From an uncultured bacterium (lineage in GTDB: Bacteria; Bacillota; Clostridia; Oscillospirales; Oscillospiraceae): DNA of 55,615 nucleotides. Positions 1 through 8,572 of this stretch are shown piece after piece. How positions within the stretch are numbered: position 1 is the first letter of the stretch; each line of letters begins with the position of its first letter. The stretch lies in assembly GCA_947073515.1 (NCBI GenBank), contig CAMTMC010000011.1, positions 1 through 55,615 of the forward strand, in the 5' to 3' direction. Below the pieces are notes generated by a model that searched no databases, was not told the DNA's origin, and was given only the letters and a program-made list of their open reading frames with translations. The position numbers and the translations under genes were made by a program.

Positions 1-1583
1 AGTATAATCTTTTTTGCTCTAAGCCAGGTGAAAACCTGGCTTAGAGTTTTCTTGTGGAGGGAAGGTTTGACGCTTACAAAATTTCGGTCATTTTTCATCT
101 CGTGCGCAATTGAAGCAGCTTTAAGGCCTGTGGTTGCTAAAACATTGAGAATCCTGACATCATACTTATAGCGCTGCTCTGTTGATTCAATGTTTTTCTG
201 GTATTGAGAGTTCTCTTTCTTATAGGTTTTTAACTCCGTTACTAGCTGTGAAGTTTCTTGTGCGGAAAGGGAGGCGACAGCTTTAGGATTTTTAATGACA
301 CGATCAACTAGTGGCGTTTTCAAATTTTCTGCCGGTTTTCCATTTTTCTTATCAATCGCACGTATGATTTCTTGACGGTAGTGTTCAAACTCCTTTATTC
401 CAGTTAAGATAATTTCCACAAATAGTTCATAATAAATGTTTTCATCAAGGCCTTGCCGATTGGAGAGATCCTGTAGCTTACTATTTCTTAATTTGTCGAT
501 TTCAATTTTGCCAGAAAGCTGATTCTCCCTTACTCGCCATGCTCCGGTAGGGTGTGATGCGGCTGCTGGAGATTTCCTGCTGCGCTTTCCCAGACCAAGC
601 CAATCTTTTGTGCCTTCGTAGGCTGAAATGCTGAATGCGTTTCTATAAAGTACAATGCCGCCATCCAGGCTCGTGGGAAGAGTCCCGTATTTGTAAAGAA
701 ACTTCTCACGTTCCGAGGAAGTTGATGCCACATTAAAGAAAAATTCGCCGGTAAAATCACCTAAATCTTTTAAGTATTTCTCCAATTCGCCGCTCGATAC
801 GTCCCAATGGGATTTGTCGAACTCCCGCAAGACGTCAATAACGATGGAATGCTTGTAAATATTAAATGTTTTGCATAATGTTCTTGCTTCGTCCAAAAAT
901 TCATCGGATTCAATTGTTATATTAAGCTCATGAAGGTGACTTTTATACTTCAGCACAATAAACGCTTTGCAGTTTTGGCCTAAAAGCGGCCGAGAATAGT
1001 ATTTTTCAATAATTTTTTCTTTGCTGTCCCCTTTGATGCGTATTTGCATCAGAGTATCATTGTATGTTCTCGATAGATACACTGACAATTTTTCAATTGC
1101 TTTTTGCGTCCATTTATCTCGGAGACTTCGAATTTCAATCCTTGTTCCATGTTCAGTTATACTGTGATCCGGACTAAGTGAGGAGTGATTCCAATCTGTA
1201 ACCCAACAAACTCCCTGTACGTTGGGAAGCCCTTTCCAAGAATATACAGATACCAGTTCTCCTAAACGAGCAAGGGCAAACCGGCCAATGCCTTTCGACC
1301 CAGCCAAAACACGGGTATGATTGTCTGAGTCAATTATTTTGTAATCTTTGTCACTTATACCAATGTGCATCCAATTCTGTCGAATATTTGTTGTATCCAT
1401 ACCTGATCCGTTATCAGAAATAATAATCGCATCATTATCGAATGAAATTGTAAGCAGTGTAGCACCTGCGTCATAAGCATTCTTTACTAATTCCAAAATA
1501 GCAGATTCCTTATTAGTAAAATTTTGTTCACCAAGCAGAACTGCAATTGTACGATCTTCAATTATATACTGTAGTTCTTCCAA
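1..1583 (-). CDS. GHKL (Hsp90/MORC-like) ATPase, 3' end outside window
   Basis: The frame is open without a stop from the start to the window edge, giving at least 527 residues; the C-terminus is missing. The start is TTG with AGGAGG seven bases upstream. The N-terminus has GHKL ATPase motifs: ELVKNAYDAG (about residues 32-41, Mg/ATP-binding Asn), DNGSGM (about 55-60) and GSKGIGRFA (about 88-96). The middle has GGIVLYRNAF and DWLGLGKRSR, as in MORC/Hsp90-type S5-like domains. A charged, probably helical stretch leads to SIAHEMKN near the window edge, which resembles a histidine-kinase H-box, so a second kinase-like module may follow. It lies 20 bp after the methyltransferase and is probably co-transcribed. 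GHKL ATPases paired with DNA methyltransferases are known in some restriction-modification systems. A defence role is inferred; the GHKL assignment is firm. Confidence 0.8.
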   Translation of the reverse strand, partial: MEELQYIIEDRTIAVLLGEQNFTNKESAILELVKNAYDAGATLLTISFDNDAIIISDNGSGMDTTNIRQNWMHIGISDKDYKIIDSDNHTRVLAGSKGIGRFALARLGELVSVYSWKGLPNVQGVCWVTDWNHSSLSPDHSITEHGTRIEIRSLRDKWTQKAIEKLSVYLSRTYNDTLMQIRIKGDSKEKIIEKYYSRPLLGQNCKAFIVLKYKSHLHELNITIESDEFLDEARTLCKTFNIYKHSIVIDVLREFDKSHWDVSSGELEKYLKDLGDFTGEFFFNVASTSSEREKFLYKYGTLPTSLDGGIVLYRNAFSISAYEGTKDWLGLGKRSRKSPAAASHPTGAWRVRENQLSGKIEIDKLRNSKLQDLSNRQGLDENIYYELFVEIILTGIKEFEHYRQEIIRAIDKKNGKPAENLKTPLVDRVIKNPKAVASLSAQETSQLVTELKTYKKENSQYQKNIESTEQRYKYDVRILNVLATTGLKAASIAHEMKNDRNFVSVKPSLHKKTLSQVFTWLRAKKII

Positions 1584-1603
1584 ATCTCGTACCCTCCTGC
1601 TAA

Positions 1604-3180
1604 TTAATTATTTTCATTTTGTGCTTTAGCTATTGTTTTCATTCGTCGGGATATATATCTTGTTCGAATTGCCTGTAGCATTTTAACGCTTTCTTCAGGT
1701 AAATCAAAGAGTACAATACTGTCTACATAACTTACAATCTTCTGTATGTCTTCCTGCGCACGAATCATCTTATCTAAAACCAGAACCTTTTCGTCTGATA
1801 TATCCTTGTAGGGAATATGCAAAGCTTTAAATTCAGAAGGTGTTAACTCGCCGACTCCCCCGCCATAAAAGCGCCCATTGTATTCACAAAGTGCTAAGGT
1901 CAATGAGTTATAGAAACAGAAAGCAAACGAAGATGCCTTATAGCTACTGTAAAAGCGGATATTGTATGAGATGTCAGTAGTATGGACATCTGCTTGATTT
2001 ACAATTAACCGTGGTAATATATGAAAACGTTTAAAAAAACATACAGCTCCATTTTCTACTATTGGAACATCAAACCAACGTTTTCTAGATTTGCATTTAT
2101 AACGTGTATGTATCTCTTTTTTCTTTCCGTATTTTATATGCGCACTAAGTGCAAGAGAAAATTCCGAACGTTGAAGAGTCTTTAAATTTAGTACATATGT
2201 GGGAATTTCCTTTGCTGTAATGGAAAGAAAGTCCTTTTTAGTGAAAAGAAGTAATGGAGGAACGGCCGAACTTTTCATAAGAATTGGCAATGCGTTAGAG
2301 GAGTTTAGTCCAAATTTTTCAATATTCTTTTCAGAGCGGATGAAAAAATTATTTGCACCAGTTACAATGCCTGGTGAAATATCCCCAACAGAACCAATTT
2401 GAGGATATCTTAGTGCAATTTTCTGTAAGGCTTCAGTTTCTTCATCATTTAAAATGCAATTTGACCATTTTTTTAGTGGCTTGTTACGCATAATTATGCT
2501 GCTAAAAGTTTCGGTTGTGTTTGTATCATTTTTTAGAGTAGTATATCTAATGAACGGTTTTGCAGATTCTTCATTGGAAAAATAAACCAGGCAAACATCT
2601 TGTTCGATATCTGTAAAAACGCGATCCTCAAAGGTTGTAATTTCAATGGTGTTAAATTTTTTCTCTAAAAAAATTCGGAGTTTCTCTGCATATTGGACTT
2701 GAAGGAATTCAAAAGGTAAAACAAAAAAATTGCACCTGTGGGCGACAGCAACTTGATCGATGCTAATAGAAACGATACCCACATATTTTGAAAAAGAGAG
2801 GCATTTAAAGAAAACTGATTCACCAGATTGAAAGAACGATCACATTGTTCTTTAATCATCATCTTTTTTGTTATATATGGAGGGTTTCCGATGATTAAAT
2901 CAAATTTTGTTTCATGCTCTAATGAAAATTTAAGGAAATCACCATCCACAATTGTACATAAGTCCCCCCATTTTTTTCTTAAAACTTTTGCTTTTTCTTC
3001 CTCAAGCTCAACGGCTGTAATTGGAACATTAAACTTAAACAAAGGAGATATGAAGCGTCCGTCACCGGCAGCCGGCTCTAAAATTGTTCGGGGACAAATG
3101 CGTTTAGATACATAATCGACCATATAATTAACTAAATTGTGAGGGGTATAAAATGACCCGGTCAGTTTATCATTCGTCAC
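1604..3180 (-). pseudogene. N6-adenine DNA methyltransferase (TaqI/Eco57I-like), frameshifted
   Basis: Two overlapping frames together make one gamma-class adenine methyltransferase of about 525 residues. The 5' frame (from GTG 3180) has motif X (FYTPHNLV), motif I (EPAAGDG, SAM binding) and motif IV (NPPY, catalytic), then leaves the expected path after SPTGAIF. The other frame resumes with FVLPFEFLQVQY and runs to 1604 through the target-recognition half (DISPGIVTGANNFF). The break is at seven A on the plus strand, 2723-2729; one more A restores a continuous protein. It may be a true mutation, a phase-variable tract or a sequence error. The start overlaps the upstream HTH gene by 11 bp, with GAGGT just before it. 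Base composition is clearly more AT-rich than the chromosome to the right. Confidence 0.85.
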
Positions 3181-3388
3181 GTATATCTACCTCTATAGCT
3201 ATATTATGGTTTCTTTTGCTTTTGCGTCTATCGTTTGGCTTTTCTGCATCTTTAGGAATTGCCCATGCTTTTCCAAACTTAGTTAACCCGGGAATTCTCC
3301 CTTGTGCACAAAGTGCTTGTACATGTTGACGTGTAATACCCCATTTTTTAGCGGTTTCCGCAATGGAGATATAATCCCTTGTATTCAC
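3170..3388 (-). CDS. small helix-turn-helix protein, first gene of the methyltransferase operon
   Basis: This 72-residue protein starts at GTG behind GAGGT. Residues 6-45 (SIAETAKKWGITRQHVQALC, then GRIPGLTKFGKAWAIP) are a MerR/excisionase-type winged HTH, followed by a basic tail (RRKSKRN). Its stop overlaps the methyltransferase start. Small HTH proteins in this position are often controller proteins of restriction-modification operons or generic DNA-binding adaptors. Autoregulation is inferred from position; no operator was identified. Confidence 0.75.
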   Translation of the reverse strand: MNTRDYISIAETAKKWGITRQHVQALCAQGRIPGLTKFGKAWAIPKDAEKPNDRRKSKRNHNIAIEVDIRDE

Positions 3389-3413
3389 TCCGTACCTCGA
3401 TATTATTAAAGTT

Positions 3414-3442
3414 ATTATATACCACTATGCGAACAATTGCAA
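3414..3442 (-). promoter_or_regulatory. sigma-A-type promoter of the methyltransferase/GHKL operon
   Basis: On the minus strand TTGCAA (3442-3437) and TATAAT (3419-3414) are separated by 17 bp. The -10 box ends 25 bp before the GTG start of the HTH gene. Confidence 0.6.
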
Positions 3443-3580
3443 TCTGCACTATGATTATCCGTTGTGGTTGATAAAGGGCTTTAATTCTTTGTTTACAGCT
3501 ATGCAATATCTGAGTAGTAAATCTGTGCCCTCCCGGCGTTATATTTTTCTGTCTGTACCCTGTTTTCTGCCATCACGAGG

Positions 3581-3610
3581 GAGGGCCATCCAGTTTCTTG
3601 GACGGCCCTC
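3581..3610 (-). terminator. possible terminator after the CAP-domain gene
   Basis: An 11-bp inverted repeat (GAGGGCC and flanks, one mismatch) with an 8-base loop lies just downstream of the CAP-domain gene on the minus strand. There is no clear U-tract, so intrinsic termination is uncertain. The rest of 3443-3626 shows nothing recognisable. Confidence 0.35.
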
Positions 3611-3626
3611 TTTGAGTATTATTTGA

Positions 3627-4406
3627 TTACGCATAGAAGTTGACACTGTTGGGTATCCCGACGAACATGTAGCAGTAGGTGATGCCGTCGTACTGGGTCA
3701 CGCCCACGCCGATGCAGTCGCATCTCGGGTCGATCATGGTCTGGAAGTGGCCGGGCGAGTTGCTCCAATTGTCGACAGCGCGCTGAGCGGCGTTGTCTGT
3801 ACCAGTGAACACGGTGAGGTTGTCGCCGAAGCCGTAGGGGTAGCCAGCATCGACTGCGGCCCGGCTCTCCTCCGGAGCGTGATGCCAGGTGTAGCGCCGG
3901 TTGGAGCAGATCTGGGCGGCATTCATCAGGGCCTCGTTGATTGGCAGCTCTGACACTCCGTTAGCCTTTCGGGTCTGGTTGATGAGCCGGATCGTCTCCT
4001 GCCGTATCTCCAGGTTGTCCGTCAGGCCGATGCTGTCTCCGCTGTCGGGGATTTCTGGCGTAGCAGGGGCAGCAGAGCTGACTGTCAGCGTTACACTCCC
4101 ACGTTCCCCGGCGCTATTGGAGGCGGTGATTTCCGCAGTCCCCTCTGACTTGGCGATAGCCACCCAGAAGGTCAGCACCTGCTCGACCGCTATTGTGTCC
4201 GGGTCGCTGGAGGTGACGGTGTAGTCCGCACCGCTGGGGCCAATGATGAGGCCGCTGCGCTCTCCCACCTCCAAAGTACTGCCCTTGTAGCTGCTCACCC
4301 GGACGGGGTCGTCAGGCGACTCCGCTGCCATTGTGGGGATTGTGAGAACGATAGCGAGGGTGGCCGCAGTCAGTGCGGCGGCAATGCGCTTTTTCATGCT
4401 GGTCAT
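3627..4406 (-). CDS. secreted CAP/SCP-domain protein with Ig-like N-terminal region
   Basis: The start is the ATG behind GGAGGAAAGAGT, giving 259 residues (MTSMKKR...). Residues 1-25 are a signal peptide: basic start, hydrophobic core and a cleavage-like TMAAES. Residues about 27-115 look like a bacterial Ig-like domain (GSTLEVGERSGLIIG; VAIAKSEGTAEITASN; GSVTLTVSS). Residues about 130-259 form a CAP domain of the YkwD/SCP type: INQTRKANGVSELPIN, ALMNAAQI, the His-bearing YTWHH, and NSPGHFQTMIDPRCDCIGVGV. Such proteins are exported and of mostly unknown function. A truncated paralogue lies at 17822-18004. The gene sits between the methyltransferase operon and the integrase module and may be accessory cargo. 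Confidence 0.85.
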   Translation of the reverse strand: MTSMKKRIAAALTAATLAIVLTIPTMAAESPDDPVRVSSYKGSTLEVGERSGLIIGPSGADYTVTSSDPDTIAVEQVLTFWVAIAKSEGTAEITASNSAGERGSVTLTVSSAAPATPEIPDSGDSIGLTDNLEIRQETIRLINQTRKANGVSELPINEALMNAAQICSNRRYTWHHAPEESRAAVDAGYPYGFGDNLTVFTGTDNAAQRAVDNWSNSPGHFQTMIDPRCDCIGVGVTQYDGITYCYMFVGIPNSVNFYA

Positions 4407-4723
4407 ACTCTTTCCTCCTGTATTTCGTATTTTGTGGTGCTTTTGCAAGCAATACAATACTGGAATGGAGTCCGTAAGTCGAGTGATTTTCGAGAATAAA
4501 ATGTAGAAATACAGAGGTGAAAAGCAAGCAAATTACACAGTCGACAGGACTTTAGGAAATCTGCTTATCATTGTAGGTATCAGCGCAAGCAGTACTCCAT
4601 AGGACTTATCATATTTATACCTGTGAAAGGCTCTCATAACCACCTGAAGTCTGTCATTTCCGCAACTTTTTTGTCTATCCATTATGAGTATTCACTCTCT
4701 GACCACATATTTGCCCACAGACA
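4407..4723. other. non-coding gap between CAP gene and recombinase terminator
   Basis: No convincing gene was found. The stretch upstream of the CAP gene, including a run resembling the leader of the paralogue at 18005-18060, presumably holds its promoter, but no box is good enough to call. It lies beside the recombinase 3' end and could contain an attachment site; none could be identified from sequence alone. Confidence 0.4.
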
Positions 4724-4760
4724 GAGAAAACCGGCCCACCAGGAATATCCTGGTGGGCCG
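4724..4760 (-). terminator. intrinsic terminator of the recombinase operon
   Basis: A perfect 13-bp inverted repeat (CGGCCCACCAGGA, loop of 3) at 4732-4760 is followed on the minus strand by GTTTTCTC, directly downstream of the first recombinase stop. Confidence 0.8.
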
Positions 4761-4766
4761 CAGATC

Positions 4767-6200
4767 TCAACTTGCCTTGTCCTCTGCACTCAGCCGCTCC
4801 CTTTTGGCGGCTACTTCCGCTCGCATCTCAGCTATCATTATCGCCAGCAACCTTTCGCACTCCTCCTCCGTGTCGGCATGGACACTTCGTGTTTTCAGTT
4901 TCCCATCCGGCCATGTAATCGCACACCGCCCAGTCCATCGACCGCTTTTGCTCTGACTGAGTGACCCTGTTCCCCATCGGCGTCTCCGTTTCCTGGTGGG
5001 CTGAAAATCAGTCATCGTGGGCATGGATTTTGCTACCGGTGCAGATTCTGTCGCTTCTGCTTTTCCGATACCCTGGTCAATTTTGACGGCGGCTTGCCTC
5101 TGCATATCGCTTGTGACATGGGCGTAGATGTTCAGGGTTGTGGCGCTGGAGGTATGCCCGATGATGGTGGACAGGGTCTTTACATCCATACCATGCTCCA
5201 GAGCGTTGGTGGCGAAAACATGACGCAGGTCGTGGAATCGCACTTTTTTACATCCAGCGTGCTTCAGGATCTTGGCCAGCCGGTGGCTGACAACGGAAGG
5301 GGCAACTGGAGCGTCCTCTTTTTTAGGTGAAGGAAACATCCACTGTGAGAAAACCGTTTGCTTATACTCGTTCAGTGCTGTGACAACAGGTGGAGGCAAA
5401 ATCACCGTTCGAATGGATGCCTTGGTCTTGGGCGGTTGTATCAGCAGTTCGCCTTTGATCTGGCAGACTTGCCGCTCGATCCGCAGTTCCCCAGTTTTAA
5501 GATTCAGGTCCTCCCACTGGAGTGCCATCAGTTCCCCTACCCGGAGCCCGGTGGTCAGTTCCAGCAGGAACACCTCATAGTATCCCTCGGCCCTTGCTTG
5601 GATGAGAAGCTTTTGCAGTTCCTCCCGACTGAGTATCGCCAACTCTTTCGGCTTGGCCGGTGGGAGTTTACATTCCTTTGCCGGGTTTTGTAGGATCAAT
5701 TTTTCAGAGACAGCTTTTTCCAAGGCCCTGCGGCAAATACCATAGCAGTGCCGTATTGTATTGCTTGAGAGCCCCTCACCTCTGGACTCCCGATGCTCAC
5801 TCCGCCCATCCTTTCTCATCCAGTTTATGAACTGCTGGAGGTCATTTGCAGTCAGCTTGTTCAGCGGAACGCAGCCCAGCTTTGGTCGGATGTACAGCCG
5901 AATAAAATCCTCATAGCCTCGCTGGGTGTTTGGACGGACGATGGGCTTGCAGTGATTTTCGTACCAGAACTCCATCCACTCACCGAAGGGCATATCTGCT
6001 CTGACCTTGACGGCGGTCGCAGGAGTTGCGGAGCTTTTCAGTACATTCAACTTCTCAACGCACTCCGCCTTGGTCTTGGCCAGCACATTCTTCGTTTTGG
6101 GCAGACCCTTGTCATCGTAACCGACGACCACTCGCCCCTCCCAGCGCCCGTCCTTTCTCAGTCGGACTGTGCCCTCGCCGCTTTTGCGCTTTCTTCCCAC
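4767..6200 (-). CDS. tyrosine recombinase/integrase with duplicated arm-binding domain
   Basis: This 477-residue protein carries an AP2-like N-terminal arm-binding domain (about 5-55, DGRWEGRVVVGY), a SAM-like core-binding domain (about 70-170) and a catalytic domain (about 185-385). Catalytic signatures are TGLRVGEL (first Arg), FHDLRHVFATN (His-x-x-Arg), IGHTS and NIYAHV (nucleophilic Tyr). Most integrases end shortly after the Tyr. This one continues about 90 residues with a basic linker (RKRRRRW) and a second copy of the arm-binding fold (about 403-463, SGRWTGRCAI and TEEECERLL). Its start lies inside the 3' end of the next recombinase, so the pair is probably co-translated. Role: integration and excision of the surrounding element (inferred). 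Confidence 0.92.
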   Translation of the reverse strand: MGRKRKSGEGTVRLRKDGRWEGRVVVGYDDKGLPKTKNVLAKTKAECVEKLNVLKSSATPATAVKVRADMPFGEWMEFWYENHCKPIVRPNTQRGYEDFIRLYIRPKLGCVPLNKLTANDLQQFINWMRKDGRSEHRESRGEGLSSNTIRHCYGICRRALEKAVSEKLILQNPAKECKLPPAKPKELAILSREELQKLLIQARAEGYYEVFLLELTTGLRVGELMALQWEDLNLKTGELRIERQVCQIKGELLIQPPKTKASIRTVILPPPVVTALNEYKQTVFSQWMFPSPKKEDAPVAPSVVSHRLAKILKHAGCKKVRFHDLRHVFATNALEHGMDVKTLSTIIGHTSSATTLNIYAHVTSDMQRQAAVKIDQGIGKAEATESAPVAKSMPTMTDFQPTRKRRRRWGTGSLSQSKSGRWTGRCAITWPDGKLKTRSVHADTEEECERLLAIMIAEMRAEVAAKRERLSAEDKAS

Positions 6201-7351
6201 GGTCTCAACTCCTCTCCGAAAATGTCTGTCAGGAAATCTCCTACTACTTCCGAGGCACGCTTCTGCATATCGCCGGTGGTGTGGGTATAGGTGTCCAGCG
6301 TGAACGCCGCTCTGGTGTGACCGAGGATGCCTGACAAGGTTTTTACATCCACGCCTGATGCCAGAGCATGGGTCGCGAAGGTGTGTCTCAGATCGTGAAA
6401 CCTGATACTGGGGAGACCAGCCCGTTTCAGCAGAGACTTCAGATGGCTGTAGGCAGTATCAGGGTTGGCGGGCTGTTCTGGTCTCAGCGGGTTGGGGAAT
6501 ATCCACTCGGTGAGCGCAGACTTTTTCCGCTCGTGGAGAACCTGTACCGTACTGGCGGGCAGTACGATTTTGCGAGTACCTGCATAAGTCTTGGTATCAC
6601 CGGCGATGAGTCCACCACCTTCTTTGCGATAGACGGTGCGGCAGACTTTCAGTGTGCCGGCGACCTCATCGAAGTCCTCCCACTTGAGTCCGCAGATCTC
6701 ACCCCGCCGCAGACCTGTGGTCAGCTCCGTGTAGAAGAAGTCGTACCAGATTTCATCCTCCGCGATGACTTTCATGAACACATCCAGCTGCTCCTCCGTC
6801 AAAATCTGTTTCGAGCCATAGGTGAACTTTGGAACTGTGACCTGCTCAGTAGGGTTGCTGGCGATCAGGTGAGTCTGTTGCGCCGCTTGCAGGGCCTCAT
6901 GGAGCATGCCGTGGATACCATAAATGGTTCCCCCTGACAGGCCAGCGCCTGTGTGGAGATTTCCGCTCTGCGCCAGCTTGTCATACAACCTTTGGATGTC
7001 CTTTGGTGTGACCTGGGATATGATCTTATTTCCGAGCTTCGGTCTGATATGATTTTCCACTGTGCCCCGGTATCTGATAAGGGTGGCGGGGCGGATTGTC
7101 CCGGCGATATCATTCAGCCACTGATCCAGCCACTCGCCCAGCGTCATGGAACTGTCTTCGGTCAGGTCTACGCCCTGGTAGGCGTCGATGTTCTGACGGA
7201 GCTTTGCGGACAACTCTTTTTGAGTGGGAGCGTAGACGTAGCGGAAGATAGAGTCACCATTTTCTTTGTGGCCTACCACGATGCGGCCCTCCCACCGACC
7301 GTCGTCACGCTTTCGCACCATGCCGTCGCCAGATGGTCTGCGCTTCGCCAT
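6158..7351 (-). CDS. tyrosine recombinase/integrase
   Basis: This 397-residue integrase has an AP2-like arm-binding domain (about 8-50, DGRWEGRIVVGH), a core-binding domain (about 68-165) and a catalytic domain with TGLRRGEI, FHDLRHTFATH, LGHTR and TYTHTT (Tyr nucleophile). It has the usual length, unlike the partner gene that overlaps its last 43 bp. The two proteins are clearly homologous but diverged, so this is an old duplication or a paired recombinase system rather than a recent copy. It follows the DUF6809-like gene by 3 bp. Confidence 0.93.
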   Translation of the reverse strand: MAKRRPSGDGMVRKRDDGRWEGRIVVGHKENGDSIFRYVYAPTQKELSAKLRQNIDAYQGVDLTEDSSMTLGEWLDQWLNDIAGTIRPATLIRYRGTVENHIRPKLGNKIISQVTPKDIQRLYDKLAQSGNLHTGAGLSGGTIYGIHGMLHEALQAAQQTHLIASNPTEQVTVPKFTYGSKQILTEEQLDVFMKVIAEDEIWYDFFYTELTTGLRRGEICGLKWEDFDEVAGTLKVCRTVYRKEGGGLIAGDTKTYAGTRKIVLPASTVQVLHERKKSALTEWIFPNPLRPEQPANPDTAYSHLKSLLKRAGLPSIRFHDLRHTFATHALASGVDVKTLSGILGHTRAAFTLDTYTHTTGDMQKRASEVVGDFLTDIFGEELRPWEESAKAARAQSD

Positions 7352-7354
7352 TTG

Positions 7355-7651
7355 TTACTCACCTCCAGTCCGAATATCACCGTCGTTTTCGTCCATGCAC
7401 TCGGCCATCAGCCTGACACCCAATCGGAAACCCAGAATGAAATTCTCGGTTGCTGTGATACTGTTGATCTCATGCTGTGACCGAATGAGCTTCGTGAGAA
7501 TTTCTTGCTCAGTCTCCTTCAGCTGTTCCATGAGTTGGCTTTCATAGCGGGTGACACGATCCACCGCCCGCTTCAGCTCTGAGCCAGGTGTCATCTGCTG
7601 TTCGTTGGGTATGATGTTGCCGTAGTAGAGGTCTTCCAGAATCGTTCTCAT
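7355..7651 (-). CDS. DUF6809-like protein
   Basis: The start is the ATG behind AAAGGAGGCGGTAGAT, giving 98 residues. The N-terminus MRTILEDLYYGNI and the helical middle (LKETEQEILTKLIRSQHEI) with FILGFRLGVRLMAE near the end match small helical proteins often found beside integrases in Clostridia, which I associate with DUF6809. No catalytic motif is visible. A coiled-coil adaptor or copy-control role is possible but unproven. It is transcribed with the recombinases. Confidence 0.7.
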   Translation of the reverse strand: MRTILEDLYYGNIIPNEQQMTPGSELKRAVDRVTRYESQLMEQLKETEQEILTKLIRSQHEINSITATENFILGFRLGVRLMAECMDENDGDIRTGGE

Positions 7652-7770
7652 ATCTACCGCCTCCTTTGCAACACAAACACATACCACACTTTGCGGAATA
7701 TAGCTACTACTTTTTTCGAGGGCTTTTATTCTTTGTTTTGCGGCGCAGAATTTGAACAGGGTGCGGGAGA

Positions 7771-8034
7771 TCACAGATCGCCTCTTTGGTAACGGACGGC
7801 GTCGTCCAGCGAGATGCTGCCGCTGGTCTTTTTCACGTCCTGGATGCACCGGCCCCGCAGCGCCTTGAGCTGTTCATCAGGAATCTCCATCCCTGCTGCC
7901 AGCACATTCATCACCATGTCCTGCTCCACCGCCAGCTTGAAGAGCAGACGGCAGCTGTCCAGAGGACACATCTCTTTGACGAGTTGCTGTGTCTCAGGGG
8001 AGGTTCGCACGCAAACTGGTTTTTCTCCTGGCAT
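7771..8034 (-). CDS. hypothetical mobile-element protein
   Basis: The chosen start is the ATG preceded by AGGAAG, giving 87 residues (MPGEKPVCVRT...). The sequence is mostly helical with PLDSCRLLFKLAVEQDMVMNV and ALRGRCIQDVKKTSGSISLDDA. I do not recognise the family. It lies between the recombinase module and the repeat-bearing non-coding stretch, so an accessory role in element maintenance is plausible. The longer upstream reading has no supporting features. Confidence 0.55.
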   Translation of the reverse strand: MPGEKPVCVRTSPETQQLVKEMCPLDSCRLLFKLAVEQDMVMNVLAAGMEIPDEQLKALRGRCIQDVKKTSGSISLDDAVRYQRGDL

Positions 8035-8572
8035 GATGATCTTCCTGAAATTTGTAAATATCCCCGCCTTGACCCGCCAGTATTGCGGCGGCTGTAAGGG
8101 CAGAGGAAAAACTAACCCCCGGCTTGACTCCAGGGGGTGAAAAATGACCCCCGCACCGACTCCCGTAAAATCTCTGAAAACCACCTATAACGGTCACCTT
8201 GTAAAAAGGCGAAACACTGAGGTTTTCTCTCTGGATTTGCTGATACCGACCACCTGCCACAGCAAAAAGTTGAAATTCCGACCACCTATGGAAAAGCCCC
8301 GACCCGCTCTGCGGGGCGGTGTGGCTGGCCGGGGGACGCGTAAGCGACCCCTGGCCTTTATCCTGCACATTTTTCGACCCCCCGGTTCACCTGCCACTTT
8401 CGGTTGCGCTGAATTCGTTGGATGGTACACACCGGCCACACGCTTTTGACACGGCTGCGTCTGCGGTGAGCAGTGGCTTGTTACCTTCCGGACACCAGCA
8501 AGGCCACACAGCGGCGCACAGGCTGTGACGAGAGCCTTTCCTTGTTTACAGCGACGCAGTTTTTGCGTACTC
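8035..8572. repeat. non-coding stretch with iteron-like repeats
   Basis: About 540 bp without a convincing gene. On the plus strand CCGACCACCT occurs at 8246-8255 and 8278-8287 (32 bp apart), and a shorter copy (AAAACCACCT) at 8177-8186. Three G-tracts on the minus strand have related flanks: GGGGGTCGAAAAATG, GGGGGTCATTTTTC and GGGGGTTAGTTTTTCC. The stretch sits just downstream of an HTH gene resembling a replication initiator. It may be a cis-acting origin, transfer or recombination accessory region. This is inference. Confidence 0.4.

Noticed and set aside
530-760. Short minus-strand open frame
   Set aside because: It lies out of frame inside the continuous GHKL ATPase reading and has no ribosome-binding site or motif.
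4407-4766. attL/attR core of the integrative element
   Set aside because: No direct repeat long enough to call was found between this gap and the 10335-10354 or 3443-3626 gaps by eye.
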